Shown in pieces: positions 1 to 10,124 of a DNA stretch of 54,558 bases. Where the stretch lies: contig REBU01000051.1 in the NCBI GenBank assembly GCA_007692585.1, positions 1 through 54,558 of the forward strand, in the 5' to 3' direction. The notes beneath the pieces are model-generated. The model was not told where the DNA came from. It ran no database searches and saw nothing but the letters and a program-made list of their open reading frames with translations. Position 1 is the first letter of the stretch; each line of letters opens with the position of its first letter. This DNA is from Paracoccaceae bacterium. GTDB taxonomy: Bacteria; Pseudomonadota; Alphaproteobacteria; Rhodobacterales; Rhodobacteraceae. The position numbers were made by a program, and so were the translations under genes.

Positions 1-761
<761 letters not shown>

Positions 762-981
762 AAAGCACCGAAATGCTATCCTTGACGTCAAACCCAAGCA
801 CATATCACACATCCAGAGCTCTCACCCCAGACGCGTCTTTCCCGTTCTGTGCTCTCGTCCCACAAAGAAACAAAAGCCGCAAAACAGTGAAGCTGACACC
901 CGCATCATCGGACAGCCTAAGCCACCCTAGCGAGCCGATATGTGTCAGGTCGATCCATCGAAAACAGACCAAACCGCCCAC

Positions 982-1010
982 ATATCTCTTCAAGTTTCCA
1001 TATCTGTCAA
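982..1010 (-). promoter_or_regulatory. Candidate rRNA operon promoter
   Basis: The 570-bp gap between 16S (5' end 761) and the ABC-F stop (1331) has no convincing gene and should hold the rrn promoter and leader. On the minus strand a perfect -35 TTGACA (1010-1005) is followed after 17-18 bp by a weak -10 (AGATAT or GATATG, about 987-981). That gives a leader of roughly 210 nt. Inside the leader, CTGACAC and GTGTCAG (about 893-899 and 942-948) can pair, with an inner CGG/CCG, as for an RNase III processing stalk. The -10 is poor, so this is tentative. Confidence 0.4.
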
Positions 1011-1330
1011 ACAGCAACAAGACAAAACAACATGAACCACGCCAATCCTTCGGCGCAATCCAAGCTACCCTTCTCGAATTTCAGTCCCGCCTCAGCAATC
1101 CAAAACCGCCTCAGCTCCCAGCAACCTCAGCCGCCGGTGAAGCGCTATCTAGGCAATCAACTCATACCACGCAAGAGGAAATTTGAGCTTCGCGACAGTT
1201 TTTCTACTTTGCTCAAAAAATAAGCTCATACGCGTAATTTTGTTCCAAATGGAACCGCCAAACTTGTCAGATCCATCCCGGCTACAGCTTTTTCGTAGAC
1301 AAGGGCAGCAGCGGTTTGAAAACTCGCCGC

Positions 1331-3145
1331 TCAGCGCGCGGTCTCTGCCTTCTCGGAGAGACTCAGCCAGTCTTCCTCAGCCTGTTCCAACGCGGCCTTA
1401 CGCATCGCCAGAGCCTCGGTGGCTTTCTGGAACTTCGCTGGCGCACGGCTGAACAGCTCGGGATCAGACAGAAGCTCGCCCAGTTTCGCGATTTCGGCCT
1501 CCAGTCGGTCGATCTCGGCCGGCAACGATTCGAGTCGATGCGATTCGGTGAAGCTCAACCCGCGCTTCTGTCCCGCTTTCGGTTTCCCCTTGCTGCCCGT
1601 CGCAACAGCGACCGTGTTGGCCGAAGACTTCACGCCCTCCACTGTCTGAGCGCGCGCATCCGTCCAGCCACCCGCATAGGCGGTCACGCGGCCCTCGCCC
1701 TCGAATACCAGCGTCGTCGTGGCGATCCGGTCGATAAAATCGCGGTCGTGGCTCACCAGCAGCACTGTGCCGTCAAACTCACTCAGGATATCCTGCAACA
1801 GATCAAGCGTTTCGATATCGAGGTCATTGGTCGGCTCATCGAGCACCAGCAGATTGGCCGGCTGTGCCATGATCCGCGCGAGCAGGAGCCGCGCCTTCTC
1901 GCCCCCAGACAAAGAGCGCACTGGCGCGCGGGCCTGCGATTCGTCGAACAGGAATTCCTTGAGATAGCCCACGACATGCTTTGGCTGGCCACGCACCATG
2001 ACCTGATCGGCCTGCCCCGACACGCGCATCAGCGGATCACCCGTCAGATTTTCCCACAGTGTCGCGTTGGGATCAAGCTGCGCGCGGGTCTGGTCGAACA
2101 CGGCCGTCACCAGATTGGTACCGCGCCGGATGCTGCCCTGATCGGGCTCCAGCTCGCCGGTGATCAAACGCAGAAGTGTCGTCTTGCCCACACCATTCGG
2201 GCCGACAAAGGCGACACATTCCCCGCGCATCACCCGGAGCGAAAAATCCCGCAGGATGACGCGGTCGCCAAAGCCCTTGTCGACATGCTCCAGCTCGGCA
2301 ACCAGCTTGCCCGAAGGCGGTGCAGCTTCCAGCGCCATCGCCGCAGTGCCCTGCCGTTTGATCTGGCCCGCGCGTTCCGCCCGCAATGCCTGCAAGGCGC
2401 GCACCCGGCCCTGATTACGCTTGCGGCGCGCCGAGATGCCCTCGACCGCCCAGCGCGCTTCGGCCTTGATCTTGCGATTAAGCTTGTGGCGAGCCTCGTC
2501 TTCCTCTGCCCAGAGCGTGTCGCGCCAGTCCTCGAAGCCGTCAAAACCGGAGTCGCGGCGGCGCACTTGCCCACGGTCGACCCAGAGCGTCGCCCGGGTC
2601 AGCGCACGCAGAAAGGCACGGTCATGGCTGATCAGCACATAGGCCGCACGGGTCTCGCGCAGCCGTGCTTCCAGCCAGCCAATCGCGTTGATATCGAGAT
2701 GATTGGTCGGCTCATCAAGCAACATGAGTTCCGGCGCTTCGGCCAGAAGCTTCGCCAGCGCCGCGCGTCGCCGCTCCCCGCCAGAGGCACGCGCGGGGTC
2801 GAGCGCGGGGTCGAAATCTAGCCCCTCAGCGGCCATCTCGACACGGTAATGCTCCGCCGGGTCGAGGTTCTGTGTCGCAAACTCTCCCAAAGTGGCGAAA
2901 CCCGCGAAATCCGGGTCCTGCTCCATATAGCCCACGCTCGTGCCGGGCGAGAGGCTGCGCGCGCCCTGATCGGCCTCCACAAGACCGGCCATCACCTTCA
3001 TCAGCGTGGATTTGCCAGAGCCGTTACGGCCCACCAGGGCCACACGGTCGCCGGGCTGGATGACCAGATCAAGCCCGTCAAAGACTGGATTGCCGCCAAA
3101 AGTCAGCGAGATATTTGCAAGTTGAAGAAGCGGTGCTTGAGCCAT
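1331..3145 (-). CDS. ABC-F family ATPase (Uup-like)
   Basis: This is a soluble twin-ATPase protein of the ABC-F class; relatives act on the ribosome or, for Uup, on branched DNA and ribosome-linked functions. Of 604 residues, the first nucleotide-binding domain has Walker A GRNGSGKST near residue 42 and signature SGGERRR. The second has GPNGVGKTT and LSGGEKARL, and each has a LLDEPTNHLD- or VLDEPTNDLD-type Walker B. There are no membrane segments. A charged C-terminal region (LPAEIDRLEAEI, then KAALEQAEEDW) looks like the Uup coiled coil. I start at 3145 (MAQAPLLQLAN), not at an upstream in-frame ATG, because family similarity begins there. It lies between the GTA cluster and the rRNA operon, all on one strand. 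Confidence 0.9.
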   Translation of the reverse strand: MAQAPLLQLANISLTFGGNPVFDGLDLVIQPGDRVALVGRNGSGKSTLMKVMAGLVEADQGARSLSPGTSVGYMEQDPDFAGFATLGEFATQNLDPAEHYRVEMAAEGLDFDPALDPARASGGERRRAALAKLLAEAPELMLLDEPTNHLDINAIGWLEARLRETRAAYVLISHDRAFLRALTRATLWVDRGQVRRRDSGFDGFEDWRDTLWAEEDEARHKLNRKIKAEARWAVEGISARRKRNQGRVRALQALRAERAGQIKRQGTAAMALEAAPPSGKLVAELEHVDKGFGDRVILRDFSLRVMRGECVAFVGPNGVGKTTLLRLITGELEPDQGSIRRGTNLVTAVFDQTRAQLDPNATLWENLTGDPLMRVSGQADQVMVRGQPKHVVGYLKEFLFDESQARAPVRSLSGGEKARLLLARIMAQPANLLVLDEPTNDLDIETLDLLQDILSEFDGTVLLVSHDRDFIDRIATTTLVFEGEGRVTAYAGGWTDARAQTVEGVKSSANTVAVATGSKGKPKAGQKRGLSFTESHRLESLPAEIDRLEAEIAKLGELLSDPELFSRAPAKFQKATEALAMRKAALEQAEEDWLSLSEKAETAR

Positions 3146-3194
3146 GATCGCGGATATAGAGCGCCCAGCGCGGGCGCGAAAGGGGTTTTCGCGC

Positions 3195-3479
3195 TCACCG
3201 CGCCTTCCAGGCCAGCACGGCCTCCAGCACGGCACGGATCGCGGTCAGATAGCGGCGGTCAGACGCGGGCGGCTCGGCGACAGGCGCTTTGGCAAGTGCC
3301 ACTGACATCAACGTACCATTGCCCAGACCCGGATGGAGCCGCCCCATCGCCTTGCGATAGCAATCGGCATGATGCGCCTGCACAAGCATACGGGCCACAA
3401 GGTGAGGCCATTCCTGCTCAGCATGGCTCAGCAGAACGCGCGCAGCCGCCCGGATATCGCCATGCGTGACCTCCCGCAT
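3195..3479 (-). CDS. Small conserved-looking protein downstream of the GTA cluster
   Basis: This 94-residue protein is predicted helical and carries no signal peptide or known catalytic motif that I recognise. Residues near the start (MREVTHGDIRAAARVLL, then HAEQEWPHLVARML) form amphipathic helices. It has the same strand as the GTA genes and begins 86 bp after the tail-tip gene stops. The start at 3479 follows a G6 run (3488-3493) that would serve as ribosome site but is buried in the stem of the palindrome at 3487-3563, so translation may be structure-controlled. An upstream in-frame start would read through the palindrome into low-complexity Pro/Arg-rich sequence and is unlikely. Function unknown. 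Confidence 0.6.
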   Translation of the reverse strand: MREVTHGDIRAAARVLLSHAEQEWPHLVARMLVQAHHADCYRKAMGRLHPGLGNGTLMSVALAKAPVAEPPASDRRYLTAIRAVLEAVLAWKAR

Positions 3480-3486
3480 CAGCAAA

Positions 3487-3563
3487 GCCCCCCGCGCAGA
3501 CGGCGAGCAGACCGGCGCAGCCGGTCTGCGGGGGTGGGCGGGCGGGCCGTCTGCGCGGGGGGC
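3487..3563. repeat. Palindrome with nested hairpin and G-quadruplex motif (element 1)
   Basis: An 18-bp perfect inverted repeat (3487-3504 with 3546-3563) starts one base beyond the GTA tail-tip stop codon. Its interior holds a second perfect hairpin (10 bp, 3507-3516 with 3520-3529, loop GCA) and then GGGGGTGGGCGGGCGGG on the plus strand (3530-3546), a four-tract G-quadruplex motif. Read on the minus strand it would fold in the message between the GTA tip gene and the small downstream gene. It may act as a terminator or processing stem although only TTT follows it. It shares its architecture, not its stem sequence, with elements at 29097 and 46105. Confidence 0.85.
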
Positions 3564-3564
3564 G

Positions 3565-6500
3565 TCATGCGCTGACCTCCAGGGTCGCGAAGGGGCCGGG
3601 GCCGGACAGATCCGAGATCTGCGCAACCTCGATCATGAAATTCGCCCCTACTCCATCTGCCGCGCGCATTGCCGCTGTATAAACCCACTGTGCAGCGTCC
3701 AGCTGCACCTCACGCAGCACCAGCCCACCACTGCGCACCCGCAGAACATATTGCTCGACCGCCTCGGACAGCGGCACATCAGCGACCCCCCAGCCATCCC
3801 CGCCGAACCGCGTGCGGCGTATCCAGCGCAGCGCCAGATTACCGGCCTCGTCGAATTCACCACGCAGATGCGCGGGCCGATAGGGTCGCAGCCCGATTCC
3901 GTCAAATCTGGCGTCAATATCGACCTGCGCAGGATCGCCCAGCGGACGGCTGGCTGGTCCCACACGGTAACTGCGCGCCACCCCCAGCGCACTCAGTGGC
4001 ACTGCCAGCGTCGCGACTGCGGGATCGAGCAGCACGACAACAGCGCCGGGCGGCCATGTTGCAGGCATGATCCCGTCGGTGCCGTATTGCCCGCGCAACC
4101 GCTGGCTGAGCTCATATACCCCCGGCTCGATCAGTTGCGCCTCGGCGAATTGAAACAGCTCCCAGTCTTCGCCCTGCCCGATGGCCATCAGATTTGCACC
4201 CCCCAACACACGGTCCGGTGCCACTGTATCGAGCCTGCCCGACACCATCCGTACCCGGAGCGCTGCGCCACGGTCCCAGATGCCGGACTGGGCTGCCTCA
4301 AGCGGGCTTTCCGTCACCCCCAGCACGGCCGGGCGCTCCAGCAAGGCGTCCAGTTCGAACTGCCCCGGCGCGCTCTGGTGATGCACCGTCACAAGCCCTG
4401 GCCAGGCCCGCGCACTTGCCGCGATGCGCGGATGATGCGCAACTTCTTCGCCAGTGATCATCGGCAAGTCCAGAAACACAGGCCGCACCGGCGCAGGCGT
4501 CTGGAAGTTCAGCAGCGCCGTGCCCGCGCGCTCCGTTTCGCCCCAATCGTAGACGATATCCTCGACGCGCGTCGCCTCGAACGCGCGGCCACCCGCCAGC
4601 GTGGCGCGGTCGATGCGCCAGAGCCCCGACCCTTCTCCAAGATCGAGCGCCACCACATCCCCCGCGCCGATATCGCGCGAAGGCGGCAGCCGGAAGCGCA
4701 GCGTGTCGCGCGCCACCCGCGCCTGCGCCAGCCAGCGCTCGGCGATCAGCACGGCCTCGCCTTCGGAAAACACCAGCGGCAGCTCCGAACCGGAAGCCCG
4801 CTCTGCCGAAGCATCGGGAAAACTCGCCTCCGCCACGCGTAGATCGAAATCCGCACCTTCCTCGATATAGCCCAGCCGCACACGGCCCGCGCCTTCTGCC
4901 TCTGGCGCGCGGATCAGCGTTACGTCGCCCCCGTCGCTGCGGCCCAGATCATCGCACCCAAGTGCGGCCACCGGACGGCCATTGCGCATCTGGAAGATCA
5001 GCCGCCCCTCGCGCTCGATCGCTTCCACGCCATAAGCCAGCATCAGCGATTGCAGCATCGCGCGCGGCGCCTCGGTCGAGGCTATGGCAAAGCCGCGCAC
5101 CACCCCATAGACACGGCTGACATCGACATCATGCACCCCCGCCCGCGCGCAGATCGCCGCGATCAGCGCATCGAGCGGCTGGCTGGTCGACCGGCCCGTG
5201 ATCCAATGCCCGCGCAACCAGTTCGCGCCGTCATCCCAGAGCGCCCGATTGCCCGGAAACCAGGGGTAAGGCCGCGCATCCCAGGCCCAGGCATGGGCGC
5301 GGGACATATCGACCATCGGGCCCTCATAAAGCTCCGAGATCGGGTTATGCGCAGGGTCCGACCAATACTCATTGACTGCGCGGTAATACTGCATCTGGAT
5401 CGCGTCATCGCGCCAGCCACGCGAAAAGTAAGGCACAAAGCTTTCCGAGGATTTCGGATCAAGAAAGACATTGGGCTGGTTGGTGCCGCGGTCAATCGCG
5501 GCGCAACCGTATTCCGTGAACCAGAAGGGCTTGGAGCGCGGCTCCCAATCGGTCGGCTGCTCGGAACGCACACCGCCTATGCGGTCGTGGTGGTCATTTT
5601 CCCACCAGCTGCGCAGATCCTTGGTGCGGAAAATCCAATCCTCGCCCCATTCGCTGTCATCGATGATCGGCGTCCGGCGCTGCTCTTCGCGGTCGAGCGC
5701 TGTGGCGTAGAACCAGTCATGACCCTCGCCGCCCACGACGTTGGATTTCAGGTACTCGAGGTTGTAGATATCGCCCCAATGCGCGTCGAGATGATCCGTG
5801 CCGTCGCGCCAGTCGGATAGCGGCATGTAATTGTCGATGCCGATGAAGTCGATATTGGCATCCGCCCAGAGCGGATCGAGATGGAAAAACCGATCGCCCT
5901 GCGCCGTGATATAGCCGAAATATTCCGACCAGTCGGCAGCATAGGTGATCTTCGTATCCGGCCCCAGAATCGCGCGGACCTCAGCGGCCAGCGCGATCAG
6001 CGCGGCCACAGCCGGGAAGCTGTTGCCTGCACCCCGGATCTGCGTCAGCCCGCGCATTTCCGAGCCGATACAAAACGCATCGACCCCACCCGCCGCCGCA
6101 CAGAGCGCGGCCTGATGCAGGATGAAACGGCGGTAGCGCCATTCCTGCGGGCCGGAATAGCTGACGCTGCCGGGCGAGATGCTGAAATGGCTGGCCTGCG
6201 CCGTGCCGAAGAACGCCGCCACTTCGGCTGCGGCCTGCGCGGTCGAATCCGTACTGCCTGCCACACCGGGCGCTTTTTCAGTGGTGATGCGCCCGCGCCA
6301 TGGCAGGGCGGGCTGGCTCTCGGCGTCGGACCACGGGTCGGGCAGGTCATTGCCGGGCAGGATTTCCATCAGGATGAACGGGTAATAGACGACGGCCTGC
6401 CCGCGTGCCTTGAGCGCGGCAATTGCGTCGAGCACGGAGGCATCAGAGGGCGTGCCGCCATAGGTGATCCCGTCACCGAGCCGCGCGATCTCGGGGGTGT

Positions 6501-7518
6501 CAATTGCAGCGCGACCGGCAACGGCCCACGGCTGCTTGGGCACGAAGCGGTCTGCAAATTCGACCTTGGGCTCGATCTCGCACTGCCCCGCCCGCAGGTC
6601 GGAGCCGAACCATGAGACGATCAACAGGCTCGAGGCGCAGCGCGGCAATTCCCGCACCAACGCGTCCAGAGCCGCGTCGAGATCGCTCTGCCCGGTCGGG
6701 GAATTGAGGTTCATCGGCACGTCCGCCGCGTTGGTCAGGCGCCCCCGCAATGTGGGTTCAGATCCGCTGCCGCCATCCGTCGCGGCATTGTAGCTGCGTC
6801 CATAGAGCGGCGTTGTCGCCAGCGCGAAATCGCCCGAACCGGGCATCAGCGCGACGGCCTGCACGTGATCGGCCAGACCCTGCGGTGCGTCTCCCTCGAC
6901 TGCGCGCAGCACCTCGAAGCTCAGCTGCGGCACGCGGTTGCCGAATTCGCCCAAGGGCAGATCCTCGATCACCACATAGGCAATCCCGCGATAGGCGGGC
7001 GCGTGGCCTGCGCCCTCGATGGCCTCGATCAGCGGATCGGGAAGCTGGTCTTCATCGCCATGATAGATGCGCAGATTCAGATCCGCAGGTGTCAGTTCCT
7101 GACCATCCGCCCAGATCCGGCCCACACCCAGAATCGGACCTTCGCACAGCGCCACCGCCAGCGAAATCGAATAGCTGAATTCGCGCACCTTGGGGCGCTG
7201 GACGATCTTGCCGCCGCCGCCCGAGGTGCGCACCGTTTCAAGGAAATCCGACGCCCAGATGACCTGCCCGCCGACGCGCATGCGCCCCCAGACCAGCGCT
7301 ACGGCGGCGCCTTCGGTCGCGCCCGTCATGCGCAGCCGCTCGATCCGGCCCGTCTCGATCACCTGCGATCCGCCGCCCATCAGCCGCTGGTCGATCAGCC
7401 GCCCCACGGTCGCACCGACCGCGCGCCCGATGACCAGCCCCGACAGGCCCAGCACCGCGCCCCCGAAGCTGGAGCCGACCGCCGCGCCCACTGCAGAAAG
7501 AACCAAGGTTGCCATCAT
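3565..7518 (-). CDS. g15: GTA host-specificity / tail tip protein (RcGTA g15-like)
   Basis: At 1317 residues this is the largest GTA structural protein, about the size of R. capsulatus gp15, which forms the tail tip that contacts the recipient cell. The N-terminus is glycine-rich and hydrophobic (MMATLVLSAVGAAVGSSFGG). A central region around residues 420-740 (e.g. FSISPGSVSYSGP, FCIGSEMRGL, DNYMPLSDWRDG, FWFTEYGC) matches the glycoside-hydrolase/TIM-barrel-like domain of GTA tip proteins. The C-terminal part is phage tail-like. The start is two bases past the peptidase stop with GGAG upstream. No frameshift is visible. It closes the structural operon. Confidence 0.93.
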   Translation of the reverse strand: MMATLVLSAVGAAVGSSFGGAVLGLSGLVIGRAVGATVGRLIDQRLMGGGSQVIETGRIERLRMTGATEGAAVALVWGRMRVGGQVIWASDFLETVRTSGGGGKIVQRPKVREFSYSISLAVALCEGPILGVGRIWADGQELTPADLNLRIYHGDEDQLPDPLIEAIEGAGHAPAYRGIAYVVIEDLPLGEFGNRVPQLSFEVLRAVEGDAPQGLADHVQAVALMPGSGDFALATTPLYGRSYNAATDGGSGSEPTLRGRLTNAADVPMNLNSPTGQSDLDAALDALVRELPRCASSLLIVSWFGSDLRAGQCEIEPKVEFADRFVPKQPWAVAGRAAIDTPEIARLGDGITYGGTPSDASVLDAIAALKARGQAVVYYPFILMEILPGNDLPDPWSDAESQPALPWRGRITTEKAPGVAGSTDSTAQAAAEVAAFFGTAQASHFSISPGSVSYSGPQEWRYRRFILHQAALCAAAGGVDAFCIGSEMRGLTQIRGAGNSFPAVAALIALAAEVRAILGPDTKITYAADWSEYFGYITAQGDRFFHLDPLWADANIDFIGIDNYMPLSDWRDGTDHLDAHWGDIYNLEYLKSNVVGGEGHDWFYATALDREEQRRTPIIDDSEWGEDWIFRTKDLRSWWENDHHDRIGGVRSEQPTDWEPRSKPFWFTEYGCAAIDRGTNQPNVFLDPKSSESFVPYFSRGWRDDAIQMQYYRAVNEYWSDPAHNPISELYEGPMVDMSRAHAWAWDARPYPWFPGNRALWDDGANWLRGHWITGRSTSQPLDALIAAICARAGVHDVDVSRVYGVVRGFAIASTEAPRAMLQSLMLAYGVEAIEREGRLIFQMRNGRPVAALGCDDLGRSDGGDVTLIRAPEAEGAGRVRLGYIEEGADFDLRVAEASFPDASAERASGSELPLVFSEGEAVLIAERWLAQARVARDTLRFRLPPSRDIGAGDVVALDLGEGSGLWRIDRATLAGGRAFEATRVEDIVYDWGETERAGTALLNFQTPAPVRPVFLDLPMITGEEVAHHPRIAASARAWPGLVTVHHQSAPGQFELDALLERPAVLGVTESPLEAAQSGIWDRGAALRVRMVSGRLDTVAPDRVLGGANLMAIGQGEDWELFQFAEAQLIEPGVYELSQRLRGQYGTDGIMPATWPPGAVVVLLDPAVATLAVPLSALGVARSYRVGPASRPLGDPAQVDIDARFDGIGLRPYRPAHLRGEFDEAGNLALRWIRRTRFGGDGWGVADVPLSEAVEQYVLRVRSGGLVLREVQLDAAQWVYTAAMRAADGVGANFMIEVAQISDLSGPGPFATLEVSA

Positions 7519-7519
7519 G

Positions 7520-7951
7520 TCACTCCATTTCAGTCATAAGCGGCGGGAAGTCGAAGCGCGCCACGATGCGGCGCGCCCAGGGGGCCGAGAGCGGGGCCTC
7601 CACCACGCCAGCGTGCGGGCAGGTATGGATAAACCCGCGCCCGGCGCGGGTCTGGATGCCAAGATGTTTTGCCAAGGCGCGCGGTTGCAGCCGGAACAGC
7701 AGAAGCTGCCCGTCTGCAGGTGCCGTCGCGGGCAGGAAGTGGCGCGCAAGGCCTTGCCAGAGCCGTTCTTCAGGGCCCGTTTCGGACCAATGCGGCGCGT
7801 AATCGGGCAGGGCCTGCATGTCGCGCCCGTAGCGCGCGCGCCAGATGCCGAAGATCAGCCCCAGACAATCCGCCCCTGCCCCGCGCCGACTTGCGCGGTG
7901 GTGATAGGGCGTGCCGATCCAGCCCCGCGCGAGCGCCACCACATCGCCCAT
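7520..7951 (-). CDS. g14: GTA NlpC/P60 family peptidase (g14-like)
   Basis: This 143-residue cell-wall peptidase is expected at the tail tip, where it would help local peptidoglycan opening during DNA delivery. The catalytic Cys lies in GADCLGLIFGIWR (Cys29) after the family's WIGTPYHHR segment, and a His follows in GRGFIHT. The length fits single-domain NlpC/P60 GTA proteins. Its start shares one base with the stop of the DUF2163 gene and it ends just before the tip gene, so it is translationally coupled on both sides. Confidence 0.93.
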   Translation of the reverse strand: MGDVVALARGWIGTPYHHRASRRGAGADCLGLIFGIWRARYGRDMQALPDYAPHWSETGPEERLWQGLARHFLPATAPADGQLLLFRLQPRALAKHLGIQTRAGRGFIHTCPHAGVVEAPLSAPWARRIVARFDFPPLMTEME

Positions 7952-8826
7952 CAGCGCCGCTTTCCGCCTTGATTGGGTGCGCCCGCCTTAGGGTAGCTCG
8001 TCAGCCAATCCTCGCCCGGAATATGCGGGAAACCACGGAAATTCAGGAGGTTGTTGAACTTCACGCGGCAAGTGCCCGCCTGCTTGTCGCATCCCACCTC
8101 AAGGCGCAGCAGATCGCCGGGGGCGAGGGGCGCGCGCAGGCTGTCCCAGAGCGTGATCTCACGCACCTCGCCCTGCATCCGGTCGTCGCGGATATGGCCG
8201 ATCAACCCCTCGGCCGCGCCCGAGAGCACAGTGACGCGCCCGCCTGCAAACCAGCCAGGCGCGACAGTTTCGATCGGCGCGAAACGCAGCTGCGCGGGCT
8301 CGGCGCGCAACTCGGCCAGTGGCACCTCCGCCCGATAGCCGGGGGCATCAAGATCGAAGCGGCAGGCGCTGTCACCCAGCGTGGCCGCGCAGGCCGCATG
8401 ATAGATGCGCCCGCCGGACTGGCCCAGCGGCTCCGACAATCCACGCAATTCCGTGCGAAACGCCCCGCCTGCGCGGGTGATCTCGCCCAGGGTGCCGCGA
8501 AAGATCACGCGCCGCTGATCGGGCGCGGCCCAGTTGACCTCCCAGATCGCCAAATCGGCGCCGTCATAGCGGCCCGCCATGATATCAGCCTCACGCAGGC
8601 CCGCATCACGCAGCGCGCCAACGGCCTCGGAGTTGTCCACCGCCAGCCCTGTCACCTGCTCCAGCGCGCGGGCGGTCAGTCCGGCCTCGGCGCGAAAGGT
8701 GATGCCGTCGAAATTCAGGTCGCGGTCATGGTCGGTGAAGCCCAGCGTCAGCCCGTCACGCCGCATCAGCGCCCAGGCGCGCGCGATCGTGGTGGCCCCG
8801 GTGGAAAGATGTTGCGCAAGGCTCAC
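7951..8826 (-). CDS. g13: GTA distal tail / hub protein, DUF2163 (g13-like)
   Basis: This 291-residue protein resembles the DUF2163/BR0599-type hub component of the RcGTA tail. The N-terminal part (ARAWALMRRDGLTLGFTDHDRD) is the usual DUF2163 opening. The C-terminal part has conserved cysteines (CAATLGDSACRFDLDAPGYR; VGCDKQAGTCRVKFNNLLNFRGFPHIPGED), which in RcGTA gp13 are reported to bind an iron-sulphur cluster; four cysteines suitable for this are visible here, but the cluster is inferred. It overlaps the g12 stop by ATGA and touches the g14 start. Confidence 0.92.
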   Translation of the reverse strand: MSLAQHLSTGATTIARAWALMRRDGLTLGFTDHDRDLNFDGITFRAEAGLTARALEQVTGLAVDNSEAVGALRDAGLREADIMAGRYDGADLAIWEVNWAAPDQRRVIFRGTLGEITRAGGAFRTELRGLSEPLGQSGGRIYHAACAATLGDSACRFDLDAPGYRAEVPLAELRAEPAQLRFAPIETVAPGWFAGGRVTVLSGAAEGLIGHIRDDRMQGEVREITLWDSLRAPLAPGDLLRLEVGCDKQAGTCRVKFNNLLNFRGFPHIPGEDWLTSYPKAGAPNQGGKRR

Positions 8827-9455
8827 AGCCGCACCTCCACGACCGGAACCTTGGGCAACTGCCCGGCGCGGAAACTCGCAACCGAGAGCTGGATGAGATC
8901 TGTATCGAACCGCACGGGCACATCGAATTCATACCCGGCCTGCACTTCCGCGCCGACATCGGGCGCGCGCTCGAAGGTGATGACGCCGGTCGTGACATCC
9001 ACCTCGAAGTCAATACCCGCGATCTTTTCGTCCGCACGCAACCCCGCGACGACTGTGCCCGCGACAGGCTTGCGGATGTCGCGGAAATAGGTTTGCGCGC
9101 CAGAGGCATAGGACTTGCGCAGCTGAAAGCTGCGCGTCTGCCCGTCGCCAATGGCAATGACCTGATCGAAGGGTGTCACCTGCTGCGAGGCGGGGGCCGA
9201 ACGGTAGTCGCCCCAGTCCTTCCAGCGAAATGCGTGCAGCATACCCTGACGGGCCTCGAAAAAGGCGATCATCACTTCCAGATCATCCAGCGCGCGCAGG
9301 CCAGTGCCCGCATCATAGCGCCGGCGCGATGCGGACCAGGGTGTGTTGCGCTCTTCAAAGCCATTGGCCAGCTCGACGATCTCGGTGCGCCGTTCCGGCC
9401 CGCCCAGCGCGCCGAAGCTCAGATTGGCAGGAAAGCGGATTTCATGAAATGCCAT
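8823..9455 (-). CDS. g12: GTA distal tail protein, DUF2460 (g12-like)
   Basis: This 210-residue protein of the DUF2460 family joins the tail tube to the hub in GTA particles. It starts MAFHEIRFPANLSFGALGGPE, has the family's RRYDAGTGLRALDDLEVMIAFFEAR and FRWKDWGDYRS segments, and ends with PKVPVVEVRL. The length equals the family norm. It follows the tape-measure gene by 15 bp and overlaps g13 by four bases. Confidence 0.93.
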   Translation of the reverse strand: MAFHEIRFPANLSFGALGGPERRTEIVELANGFEERNTPWSASRRRYDAGTGLRALDDLEVMIAFFEARQGMLHAFRWKDWGDYRSAPASQQVTPFDQVIAIGDGQTRSFQLRKSYASGAQTYFRDIRKPVAGTVVAGLRADEKIAGIDFEVDVTTGVITFERAPDVGAEVQAGYEFDVPVRFDTDLIQLSVASFRAGQLPKVPVVEVRL

Positions 9456-9470
9456 TGGCGTATGTCCCCC

Positions 9471-10124
9471 TCAGCGGTTGCGATTGCCCTGCGCCAGAAG
9501 GCGGCTCATCTGGGCCGCGATCTGGGTTTGCGAACGCTCGAACCCAGCGACATCGGGCGTCGAGATGTTGAAGGTCACATTGACCGGCTGCCCGCCGCCG
9601 CCCGCACGCACGCCAAGGCTGCCATCGGGGCCGCGCGACAGAGGCAGAATCGCCTCTGGACCGGCTTCCCCCATCAGTCCGGTGCCGCCGCGCATCGGGA
9701 AGGCCGTGGCCTGACTGACCACACCGCCCTTGGCGAAGGGCATCACCCGCCCCGCGCCAAAAGCCCCGCCCTGCGCGAAGGGCATGACCGATCCCATGAC
9801 GCCCGCAAGCCCCTGCGCCAGCGCTCCGCCAAAGGCGTTCTGCACCGGGCGCATCGCGGTGTTGTAGACGCTGTTCACCATCGTCTGCGCGATACCGCGC
9901 AGCGCGTCCTGCAGGCGCATGCCGTCAAACACCACCCCGTCAAAGGCCCGGCGCAACCCGGTCGAGAAATTGCGCGACAGCCCATCCACCTCGCGCCCCG
10001 TGAAGATCAGGCTGCGACCGAGGCCCGACAACTCATTATCGAACTCCGCGACCAGACCCGTGGTCTGGCCCAGCCGCGCTTCAAGCGTGGCAATCTGCGC
10101 TTCAAGATCGCTCAGCGTGGTCAT
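9471..10124 (-). CDS. g11: GTA tape measure protein (g11-like)
   Basis: This protein sets tail length and may help DNA exit. At 217 residues it is short, as in RcGTA, consistent with the very short GTA tail. It opens with a coiled coil (LSDLEAQIATLEARL), continues through FDGMRLQDALRGIAQTMVNSVYNTA, then a Gly/Ala/Phe-rich stretch with the repeated phrase VMPFAQGG / VMPFAKGG, and the phage tail motif GGTGLMGEAGPEAILPLSRG. The start lies inside the end of g10.1 (23-bp overlap), so the two are coupled. Confidence 0.93.
   Translation of the reverse strand: MTTLSDLEAQIATLEARLGQTTGLVAEFDNELSGLGRSLIFTGREVDGLSRNFSTGLRRAFDGVVFDGMRLQDALRGIAQTMVNSVYNTAMRPVQNAFGGALAQGLAGVMGSVMPFAQGGAFGAGRVMPFAKGGVVSQATAFPMRGGTGLMGEAGPEAILPLSRGPDGSLGVRAGGGGQPVNVTFNISTPDVAGFERSQTQIAAQMSRLLAQGNRNR

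Noticed and set aside
782-791. Palindrome TTGACGTCAA about 20 bp from the 16S 5' end
   Set aside because: It contains a -35-like TTGACG but is too close to the mature 16S end to be the promoter; may be chance.
773-1452. Overlapping short open frames upstream of the 16S gene
   Set aside because: No ribosome site, no recognisable product; the region is the rrn leader and promoter area.
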